The position numbers and the translations under genes are program-made. The notes under the pieces are model-generated. The model ran no database searches and was not told the DNA's origin. It worked only from the letters and a program-made list of their open reading frames with translations. From Pseudomonadota bacterium (GTDB lineage Bacteria > Pseudomonadota > Alphaproteobacteria > Caulobacterales > Caulobacteraceae), in assembly GCA_023445955.1 (NCBI GenBank), contig JAEXJH010000271.1:1-14410 (forward strand): a stretch of DNA of 14,410 nucleotides. The letters are read 5' to 3'. Numbering within the stretch: the stretch's first letter is position 1; every line of letters starts with the position of its first letter. Shown one piece after another: positions 6,755 to 14,410 of the stretch.

Positions 6755-8279
6755 AGTCCTCCTCCGCCCCCGCGTGGATCAAGGTGAAATGGAACCGGGC
6801 GCCGCCACGCTCAGGCGCCTCGACCCAGATCCGCCCGCCGTGCGCTTCGATGATGGTCCGGCAGATCGAAAGCCCCAGACCCATGCCGTCGGCCTTGGTC
6901 GAGACGAACGCCGTGAACAGCTGCTCGCCGATGTCCTCGGCGATGCCCGGCCCGCTATCCTCGACGGTGACCTCGATCAGGCCGTCGTCACGCAGGCTCG
7001 TCGTGATCCTGAGGTCGCGGACCGGCGAGTCCGCCATCGCCTCGATGGCGTTGCGCATCAGGTTGACCAGGACCTGTTGGATCTGCACCCGATCGACGAG
7101 GACGGGCCTGGCCGCGGGATCGAAGTCGAAGAAGCTGCGCACCCCCCGCTCGCGCGCGCCGACGAGCGCCAGCTGGCTGGCGTCACCGACCACATGCGCC
7201 AGGTCGTGCAGGCTTTTCTCGACCTCGCCGCGCGCCACGAAGTCGCGCAGCCGGCGCACGATATGGCCGGCGCGCAGGGTCTCCTGCGCAGCCTCGTCCA
7301 TCACCGAGCGCAAGGTGGCGAAGGGCTCGCCGGGTTCGGCCTCCAGCATGTCGCGGATGGTCTCCAGATAGAGCGAGACCGCCGCGAGGGGCTGGTTGAG
7401 TTCATGCGCCAGGGTCGAGGCCATGGTGCCCATGGCGCTCAGGCGGGAGACATGGACCAGTTCGGCCTGGAGCTCCTTCAGCTTCAGCTCGTCCTGTTCC
7501 TTGGCGGTGAGATCGCGGATGAAGCCGGTGAACAGCCGCTGGCCGTCCTCGCCGGCCTCGCCGACCGAGAGCTCCATCGGGAAAGTCGACCCGTCGCGGC
7601 GTAGGCCCACCACGACGCGGCCGACGCCGATGATCCGGCGCTCGCGGGTCTGCAGGTAGTGGGCGATGTATTCGTCGTGCCGGCCACGGTCCGGCTCCGG
7701 CATCAGGCACGCGACATTGCTCCCGATCAGCTCGGCCTCGCGATAGCCGAACAGGCGCTCGGCCGCCGCGCTGAAAGAGGTGATGGCGCCGGCCTCGTCG
7801 ATGATGATCATCGCGTCCGGCACCGTCGCCAGGATCGATTGCAAGTGCTGCTCGCGTGTCTCGATCGAGGCGCGCACCGCGGCCTCGTCGGTGATGTCGC
7901 GAGTGATGCAGGCGAAGCCGCGATGCGCGGTCTCGTCGAACAGCGGCGTGACGGTCAGGCGAGCGAGGTATTCGGAGCCGTTTTCGCAGACCCGCCAGGC
8001 TTCGCGTTCCAGGACACCGTCGCGCAGGGCGGCGCCGAGGTCGGCGCGAGGACGACCCGCGGTGATCTCATCGGGCGGATAGAAGAGATCATGCGGCTGG
8101 CCGACGACACGATCGGCTGGCCAGCACTCGATCCGCTCGCCCTCAACATTGTAGCTTAGAACTCGTCCCGAGGCGTCGAGCAGTGTCAGGACATAGCCGC
8201 CGGTCTGACGCAAAAAAAGCAGCGCAAGCCGTTCGACCACGGCCGCGACCGCCTCTGAACTTTGATCCTGCTCGCTCAT
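6744..8279 (-). CDS. fixL: FixL-like haem-PAS oxygen-sensor histidine kinase
   Basis: A 511-residue soluble kinase with no membrane segment. Order: PAS-A (about 15-132), PAS-B (141-260), HisKA dimerisation helices (about 280-345, phospho-acceptor His292 in AHELNQPL) and HATPase (N-box Asn406/Asn410, DSGPG 441-445, GMGLGL 465-470). PAS-B has the FixL signature: MPEPDRGRHDEY, RRIIG, RDGSTFPMELSVGE and FTGFIRDLT. His201 aligns with the proximal haem ligand His200 of Bradyrhizobium FixL, and Arg221 with the oxygen-contacting Arg220. The position of Arg206 is His here. Length and two-PAS layout match the soluble Bradyrhizobium protein (about 505 residues) rather than the membrane-bound Sinorhizobium one. 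The ATG at 8279 lacks a clear Shine-Dalgarno; the frame is open to a TTG at 8381, adding 34 low-complexity residues, so the start is uncertain. Coupled to fixJ by an 11-base overlap. Confidence 0.93.
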   Translation of the reverse strand: MSEQDQSSEAVAAVVERLALLFLRQTGGYVLTLLDASGRVLSYNVEGERIECWPADRVVGQPHDLFYPPDEITAGRPRADLGAALRDGVLEREAWRVCENGSEYLARLTVTPLFDETAHRGFACITRDITDEAAVRASIETREQHLQSILATVPDAMIIIDEAGAITSFSAAAERLFGYREAELIGSNVACLMPEPDRGRHDEYIAHYLQTRERRIIGVGRVVVGLRRDGSTFPMELSVGEAGEDGQRLFTGFIRDLTAKEQDELKLKELQAELVHVSRLSAMGTMASTLAHELNQPLAAVSLYLETIRDMLEAEPGEPFATLRSVMDEAAQETLRAGHIVRRLRDFVARGEVEKSLHDLAHVVGDASQLALVGARERGVRSFFDFDPAARPVLVDRVQIQQVLVNLMRNAIEAMADSPVRDLRITTSLRDDGLIEVTVEDSGPGIAEDIGEQLFTAFVSTKADGMGLGLSICRTIIEAHGGRIWVEAPERGGARFHFTLIHAGAEEDYGG

Positions 8280-8633
8280 GCGCTGGCACAGACCAGATAG
8301 GCAGCGCTGAGGTGAAGCGATGCGCCTCGGCCCCCGGCTAGGCGACGCCGTCTGGGCGCGTACCAATAGGCCGGCCGACAACGCCGCGCCCCAATAACCG
8401 ACGCCCGTAAGCGCGGGTCCGACAGTGCATCCATAAGGTCAGGGTCTCTGCTTGGCTCCGCAATTCCTATAGAGCTTACGCGCGCACAAGCGGAACCCCT
8501 CAAGATTTCAACGGAAAGTTCGGCCGCCGCGTTCTCGTGAGAGTCCGTCTAGGCTTCACGGCCCGCCTACCGCCTTCCAGGCCTCGTCCGCTTCCTTCGC
8601 CCTCCCGGGGGCGCCGCCTGAGGAGACTACGTA
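8280..8633. other. divergent intergenic region between fixL and the copper ATPase
   Basis: About 354 bases separate the fixL start from the copper-ATPase promoter. I see no convincing gene in it. The fixL promoter must lie here, but I found no clear -35/-10 pair and no FixK/FNR box (TTGAT-N4-ATCAA) on either strand. The part next to fixL could be coding if the TTG at 8381 is used. Confidence 0.6.
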
Positions 8634-8664
8634 TTGACCCTGACATGATGTCAGACCCTACAAG
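8634..8664 (+). promoter_or_regulatory. MerR-family-type metal-responsive promoter of the copper ATPase
   Basis: A -35 element TTGACC (8634-8639) is separated by exactly 19 bases from a -10-like TACAAG (8659-8664). The spacer holds a perfect dyad CTGACAT-G-ATGTCAG (8640-8654). The overlong spacer and a dyad starting right after the -35 box are the hallmarks of promoters activated by MerR-family regulators such as MerR, CueR and HmrR. Expected transcription start is near 8671, giving a leader of roughly 19 bases before the ATG. The regulator is not encoded in the window. The geometry is read directly; a CueR/HmrR-like activator is inferred from the copper-pump target. Confidence 0.7.
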
Positions 8665-8675
8665 GGCAGTCGGCG

Positions 8676-8683
8676 AAAGGAGA
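8676..8683 (+). promoter_or_regulatory. ribosome binding site deciding the copper-ATPase start
   Basis: AAAGGAGA stands about seven bases before the ATG at 8690. The frame stays open to 8537, but that extension is Arg/Pro-rich and contains the promoter at 8634-8664, so translation must start at 8690. Confidence 0.85.
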
Positions 8684-8689
8684 ACACGG

Positions 8690-11020
<2,331 letters not shown>

Positions 11021-11069
11021 GCATCGATCAGGCGCGCTGGACACGAGTGACCTCGCCGGGCGGCGCGCA

Positions 11070-11084
11070 GTCGGATAGTCCGAC
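11070..11084. repeat. short perfect inverted repeat upstream of the four-helix membrane protein
   Basis: GTCGGA (11070-11075) and TCCGAC (11079-11084) flank the loop TAG, 28 bases before the ATG at 11112 and 50 bases after the ATPase stop. There is no T run after it, so a factor-independent terminator is unlikely. It could be a regulator site for the oleate hydratase unit or a small mRNA hairpin. Confidence 0.4.
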
Positions 11085-11111
11085 CATCGCAGAGCTCAAG
11101 GTCGGTGGACA

Positions 11112-11588
11112 ATGTTAGGCGCCCCTGTCTCTCGGACCGTGTCGGCTCTGGCGAGCGGCGTGCTGATCACCCTCGGCGGTCTCACCATCCTGCTTGCGGT
11201 CTATTTTCTCGCCTTCCGCCCCCCTCTGCTACCGGAGGACCTTCGCTATATCGGCGGGGACCCGCAGCTCCTTTCACGGCCATTGCGCGATTGGCTGACC
11301 ATCGTCTTCCACACCTGGGGCGGCTTTATCGCCGGCTATGGCGTGATGTTGACGGGGACCGGACTCTTCATGCTGTCTGGGCGGAAAGGCTGGCTCGTCA
11401 GCGCGACCGTGCTTGGCCTCGTCGTCGTCTTTGGCCGCTTTCTCTACAGCAACATCATCCTGGGCTCCGACTTCCTCTGGATTGTCGGGGCGCTCTTCGC
11501 CCTGGCGCTGGCGGCTTCCGGCCTCCTCGCCTTGGCGGCTCGAGTCCGGCCTGAACGCGCCGCCGCTCAAGCCGCCCGCCGACCATAG
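11112..11588 (+). CDS. four-helix integral membrane protein of unknown function
   Basis: A 158-residue protein I do not recognise as a named family. Four hydrophobic segments are apparent at about 10-35, 61-89, 93-113 and 117-144. Between helices 1 and 2 lies a polar segment of about 25 residues (PPLLPEDLRYIGGD), and the C-terminus is Arg/Ala-rich and positively charged, suggesting both ends are in the cytoplasm. Helix 2 has HTWGGF and helix 3 ends GRFLYSN. The stop is only eight bases before the oleate hydratase start, and the downstream Shine-Dalgarno overlaps this stop, so the two are very likely cotranscribed. The Shine-Dalgarno before 11112 is weak (GGTGG). A role tied to fatty-acid substrate or to membrane state is possible, but only from context. 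Confidence 0.8.
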   Translation: MLGAPVSRTVSALASGVLITLGGLTILLAVYFLAFRPPLLPEDLRYIGGDPQLLSRPLRDWLTIVFHTWGGFIAGYGVMLTGTGLFMLSGRKGWLVSATVLGLVVVFGRFLYSNIILGSDFLWIVGALFALALAASGLLALAARVRPERAAAQAARRP

Positions 11589-11596
11589 GAACGCGC

Positions 11597-13363
11597 ATGT
11601 ACTACAGCAGCGGAAATTATGAAGCCTTCGTCCGGCCCCGGAAGCCGGAGCGGGCCGACAGGACGACGGCGTGGTTCGTCGGTTCGGGCCTCGCCGGCTT
11701 GGCGGGCGCGGCCTTCCTCATCAGGGACGGGGGTGTCGCGGGCGAGCGCATCACGCTTCTTGAGGAGCTGGACCTTCCCGGCGGCGCGCTTGATGGCCTG
11801 GACGTGCCGGAGAAGGGGTTCGTCATCCGCGGCGGGCGCGAGATGGAGGCGCATTTCGAGTGCCTCTGGGACCTCTATCGCTCGATCCCCTCGCTCGAGG
11901 TCGAAGACGCCAGCGTCCTCGACGAATTCTACCGGCTCAACAAGGACGATCCGAACCTCTCGCTGCAGCGGGTCACACAGAACCGCGGTCAGGATGTGCC
12001 CGACAAGGCGCTGCTGACGCTGAACGACAAGGCCCAGCGAGAGCTCCTTTCCGTCTTCCTGGCGACGCGCGAGGAGATGGAGAACAAGCGGATCAACGAG
12101 GTCTTCGGCCCAGATTTCCTGAACAGCAATTTCTGGCTCTTCTGGCGAACCATGTTCGCCTTCGAGGAGTGGCATTCGGCGCTGGAGATGAAGCTCTACC
12201 TCCACCGCTTCATCCATCACGTCGGCCACCTCGCCGACTTCTCGTCCCTCAAATTCAACCGCTACAATCAGTACGAGTCGATGGTCCTGCCGCTGGTCAA
12301 GTGGCTGCAGGATCAGGGAGTCCGGTTCCGCTATGGCGTCCAGGTCACGGACATCGACTTCGCCATCGAGGCCGAGCGCAAACAGGCGACGCGGATCCAC
12401 TGGATCGAGAAGGGCGCCCGGGGCGGCGTCGCGCTTGGCCCCGACGATCTGGTGTTCATCACCATCGGATCGCTGACCGAGAATTCCGACAGCGGCGACC
12501 ATCACACCCCGGCCAAGCTGGATGAAGGCCCGGCGCCGGCCTGGGACCTGTGGCGGCGCATCGCGGCCAAGGATCCGGCCTTCGGACGTCCCGACGTGTT
12601 CGGGGCCCATGTTCCGGAGACCAAATGGGCCTCGGCGACCATCACCACGCTCGACGCGCGTATTCCCCAGTACATCCGCAAGATCGCCAAGCGCGATCCG
12701 TTCAGCGGCAAGGTGGTCACCGCCGGCATCGTCACGGCCAAGGATTCGAGCTGGCTGCTAAGCTGGACGGTCAGCCGGCAGCCCCATTTCAAGAAGCAGC
12801 CGAAGGACCAGCTCGTCGCCTGGTTCTACGCCCTGTTCGTCGACCGGCCCGGCGACTATGTGAAAAAGCCGATGCAGGCCTGCACCGGCGAGGAGATCAC
12901 CCAGGAGTGGCTCTATCACCTCGGCGTCCCGGTTGAGGATATTGCGGATCTCGCGGCGAGCGGCGCCAAGACCGTGCCGGTGATGATGCCCTACATCACC
13001 GCCTTTTTCATGCCCCGCCAGGCCGGCGACCGTCCGGACGTGGTCCCGGAGGCGGCCGTCAATTTCGCCTTCATCGGCCAGTTCGCCGAGTCCAAGCAGC
13101 GCGACTGCATCTTCACCACGGAGTATTCGGTCCGCACGGCGATGGAAGCCGTTTACACGCTGCTCGATGTCGAGCGCGGCGTGCCCGAAGTGTTCAACTC
13201 GACCTATGACATCCGCACGCTGCTCGCCGCCATCGGGCCCCTCCGGGATGGCGAGGGCATCGAGATCCCTGGCCCCGCCATCCTGCGCAAACTGTTGCTG
13301 AAGACGCTGCAAGGCACCGAGATCGCCCAGCTGATCGAGCGGTTTCATCTGATCGCAGACTAG
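11597..13363 (+). CDS. ohyA: oleate hydratase (MCRA family, FAD-dependent)
   Basis: A 588-residue flavoprotein, the usual length for the family (about 590). It adds water to the cis-9 double bond of oleic and related acids to give 10-hydroxy fatty acids (EC 4.2.1.53); FAD is required although no net redox occurs. The dinucleotide motif GSGLAGLAG is at 29-37, followed by an acidic strand end (LLEELDLPGG, 54-63) and GGREMEAHFECLWDL at 79-93. Glu82 and Tyr201 match the catalytic Glu82 and Tyr201 of the staphylococcal and streptococcal enzymes as I recall them. No signal peptide, so it acts in the cytoplasm or at the membrane face. AGGAA at 11587-11591 sets the start and overlaps the stop of the four-helix membrane protein. 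The gene converges on the second fixJ-like gene after 33 bases. Function is secure; physiological purpose (unsaturated fatty acid detoxification) is inferred. Confidence 0.95.
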   Translation: MYYSSGNYEAFVRPRKPERADRTTAWFVGSGLAGLAGAAFLIRDGGVAGERITLLEELDLPGGALDGLDVPEKGFVIRGGREMEAHFECLWDLYRSIPSLEVEDASVLDEFYRLNKDDPNLSLQRVTQNRGQDVPDKALLTLNDKAQRELLSVFLATREEMENKRINEVFGPDFLNSNFWLFWRTMFAFEEWHSALEMKLYLHRFIHHVGHLADFSSLKFNRYNQYESMVLPLVKWLQDQGVRFRYGVQVTDIDFAIEAERKQATRIHWIEKGARGGVALGPDDLVFITIGSLTENSDSGDHHTPAKLDEGPAPAWDLWRRIAAKDPAFGRPDVFGAHVPETKWASATITTLDARIPQYIRKIAKRDPFSGKVVTAGIVTAKDSSWLLSWTVSRQPHFKKQPKDQLVAWFYALFVDRPGDYVKKPMQACTGEEITQEWLYHLGVPVEDIADLAASGAKTVPVMMPYITAFFMPRQAGDRPDVVPEAAVNFAFIGQFAESKQRDCIFTTEYSVRTAMEAVYTLLDVERGVPEVFNSTYDIRTLLAAIGPLRDGEGIEIPGPAILRKLLLKTLQGTEIAQLIERFHLIAD

Positions 13364-13396
13364 CGATCCCCGAGACGGCCGCCGCGTGCCGAGCGC

Positions 13397-14023
13397 CTAG
13401 GCTCGCGGCGACCGTCCCATCCCGGCCGCGAAGGCGATCCGCAGGGTTTCGGCCAGGGTCTGGACGCCGAGCTTCTGCATCAGGCTCGCGCGATAGACCT
13501 CGACCGTGCGCGAGGAGATCTCGAGGTCGTAGGCGATGGTCTTGTTCGGGAGGCCCTGGGCGAGACCCTCAAGGACATCCTGCTCCCGCGGCGACAGGGT
13601 CTCGACCAGAGCCCGGGCTTGGGCTTCTTCGACCGCCCGGCCGTCGGCCCGGTCGATGCGCGCGAAACCCCGATGGATCGCTTCGAGCAGCATGGCCTTT
13701 TCGACAGGCTTGGCCAGGAAGTCGACGGCCCCGGCCCGCATCGCCTGGACCGCCAGGGCGACATCGCCATTGCCGGTCAGCACGACGACCGGCATTTCGA
13801 CGCCGATATCGGCCAAGGCGGCCTGAACCTGAAGTCCGCCCAGCCCCGGCATGTGCAAGTCCAGGACGATGCAGCCAATCTTGGCCTCGGCCGCGACGCT
13901 CACAAACGCCGCCCCCGACGCGTAGGTCTCGACGCTGAAGCCCGCGGTGCGGAGCATGAAGCCGACCGACTTCCGGATCGTCTCCTCGTCGTCGACGATA
14001 TGAACAAAGCGCTTATCCCCCAT
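13397..14023 (-). CDS. second FixJ-family response regulator, no adjacent kinase
   Basis: A 208-residue FixJ paralogue. Receiver residues are Asp11-Asp12, Asp55 (VLDLHMP), Thr83 (VLTGNGD) and Lys105 (AKP). The LuxR-type helix-turn-helix runs from about 142 to 203, with LSPREQDVLEGLAQG and SSRTVEVYRASLM. By hand, without gaps, it matches the fixJ product at 6131-6754 in about 133 of 207 positions. The region around the recognition helix is nearly identical, so the two may bind overlapping sites. The ATG at 14023 has a GAGGAGG Shine-Dalgarno (14027-14033) and the family-typical MGDKR start. The open frame back to 14110 would run through the promoter region and is rejected. No histidine kinase lies beside it in the window, so FixL at 6744-8279 or a distant kinase must be its partner. 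Confidence 0.92.
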   Translation of the reverse strand: MGDKRFVHIVDDEETIRKSVGFMLRTAGFSVETYASGAAFVSVAAEAKIGCIVLDLHMPGLGGLQVQAALADIGVEMPVVVLTGNGDVALAVQAMRAGAVDFLAKPVEKAMLLEAIHRGFARIDRADGRAVEEAQARALVETLSPREQDVLEGLAQGLPNKTIAYDLEISSRTVEVYRASLMQKLGVQTLAETLRIAFAAGMGRSPRA

Positions 14024-14030
14024 GGGCCTC

Positions 14031-14045
14031 CTCAGGCGAACTGAG
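14031..14045 (-). promoter_or_regulatory. small hairpin touching the Shine-Dalgarno of the second FixJ gene
   Basis: In the mRNA, CTCAG-TTCGC-CTGAG folds into a five-pair stem whose 3' arm shares three bases with the GAGGAGG ribosome binding site. It could reduce translation, but a five-pair stem is weak evidence by itself. Confidence 0.25.
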
Positions 14046-14092
14046 CGGACGCCAGGGTGCAGCGGCGAATACGGCGCCGCTTCGCGGACGCC

Positions 14093-14123
14093 TTGTGCAG
14101 GTTGGACCATGGTCCAAGGTCAA
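14093..14123 (-). promoter_or_regulatory. palindromic promoter/operator of the second FixJ gene
   Basis: On the minus strand TTGACC (14118-14123) is followed directly by the perfect 16-base palindrome TTGGACCATGGTCCAA (14102-14117). A weak -10-like element follows, GCACAA after 19 bases or CACAAG after 20. The layout mirrors the copper-ATPase promoter at 8634-8664: the same -35 and a dyad filling the start of a long spacer. Leader length would be about 60 bases. A MerR-family activator is one reading. Because the -10 match is poor, a repressor operator covering the -35 (TetR or GntR type) is the alternative. The palindrome itself is certain. Confidence 0.6.
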
Positions 14124-14233
14124 GAGGGTTCGCCGTCGGGCCCGCGCGCCCGATCGCGGGTTGGCGGCCAGGTTTGACGCGCCACGTCTCGGCCTGTCGT
14201 CGCGGCCGTGATCGCGGGCCCGTCGATCCCCGC

Positions 14234-14410
14234 TTACAGCAGGGCGCGCACCGCTTCGGCGACCGCCGGCGTCAGGTCGATAGCGTTTGACGCATGGGCG
14301 ACCGTGTTGGTGCTGACGATGCGCGCCACGTGCTTGCCCAGAACCTGGGCGGCGTCGCCGGCGAAGAGCGGATGCACCACGACGCAGTCCGGAGGCGCGA
14401 AGCCCAGGTC
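14234..14410 (-). CDS. ribose-phosphate pyrophosphokinase-like protein (C-terminal fragment)
   Basis: The last 58 residues of a gene that begins beyond the window. The fragment contains CVVVHPLFAGDA, then RIVSTNTVAHASNAIDLTPAVAEAV. This matches the end of PRPP synthetases as I know it, where a VVxHALF strand is followed by a VxSTDTIxHxxNxI segment. PRPP synthetase makes 5-phosphoribosyl pyrophosphate from ribose 5-phosphate and ATP for nucleotide and cofactor synthesis; the active-site histidine and PRPP loop are not visible. It is on the same strand as the second FixJ gene, 210 bases upstream of that gene. A promoter-like palindrome lies between them, so they are probably separate transcripts. 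A divergent phosphoribosyltransferase remains possible. Confidence 0.75.
   Translation of the reverse strand, partial: DLGFAPPDCVVVHPLFAGDAAQVLGKHVARIVSTNTVAHASNAIDLTPAVAEAVRALL

Noticed and set aside
8537..8689. N-terminal extension of the copper ATPase by 51 residues.
   Set aside because: It is Arg/Pro-rich and includes the MerR-type promoter; the strong ribosome binding site points to 8690.
13364..13396. Gap between the convergent oleate hydratase and second FixJ genes, inspected for a terminator.
   Set aside because: Only a four-pair CGGC/GCCG stem could be formed and there is no T tract.
14024..14110. N-terminal extension of the second FixJ protein by 29 residues.
   Set aside because: The family start MGDKR and the GAGGAGG site place the start at 14023, and the extension reaches into the palindrome at 14102-14117.
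14136..14153. Hairpin TCGGGC-N6-GCCCGA downstream of the PRPP synthetase-like gene, considered as its terminator.
   Set aside because: A six-pair GC stem is common in such DNA and no T run follows in the minus-strand direction; it may still have a role but is not called.

Overview
This is GC-rich bacterial DNA with dense, short-gapped genes and strong third-position G/C bias. The gene content points to an alphaproteobacterium: a FixL/FixJ oxygen-sensing pair, a CopA/CopB periplasmic copper system and an AldB/AdhP pair. A Caulobacterales-like genome (Caulobacter, Phenylobacterium, Brevundimonas) is my guess; nothing here fixes the genus.

Region 1 (1-5608, + strand) reads like one long transcription unit. 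It holds the tail of an AldB-type aldehyde dehydrogenase, a zinc alcohol dehydrogenase (AdhP type), a Tat-exported multicopper oxidase (CopA/PcoA), an outer-membrane copper protein (CopB/PcoB), a 12-helix MFS transporter and a secreted DUF411 metal-binding protein. Gaps are 23, 27, -4, -10 and 64 bases. The first two genes interconvert alcohols, aldehydes and acids; the other four form a periplasmic/envelope copper-handling set with an unusual MFS member.

Region 2 (5643-8279, - strand) is a three-gene signalling operon in the order fixL, fixJ, stand-alone receiver. The FixL-like kinase is soluble with two PAS domains. It keeps the proximal haem histidine and the distal arginine of FixL, so it probably senses oxygen. 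Its stop overlaps the fixJ start by 11 bases.

Region 3 (8280-11020) has a 354-base divergent spacer and then a Cu(I)-type P1B ATPase. Just upstream of the ATPase is a promoter with MerR-family geometry: TTGACC, a 19-base spacer carrying a 7+1+7 dyad, then TACAAG. This suggests metal induction by a CueR/HmrR-like activator encoded elsewhere.

Region 4 (11112-13363, + strand) is a small four-helix membrane protein followed eight bases later by an oleate hydratase with both catalytic residues.

Region 5 (13397-14410, - strand) is a second FixJ paralogue, about 64% identical to the first, with no kinase beside it in the window. Upstream of it is a perfect 16-base palindrome abutting TTGACC, the same layout as the copper-ATPase promoter. 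The window ends in the C-terminus of a ribose-phosphate pyrophosphokinase-like protein.

Taken together the window looks like a low-oxygen and copper stress locus: oxygen sensing, copper export and oxidation, fermentative alcohol/aldehyde metabolism, fatty-acid hydration and nucleotide-precursor metabolism. No tRNA, rRNA, CRISPR, insertion sequence or integrase was seen.
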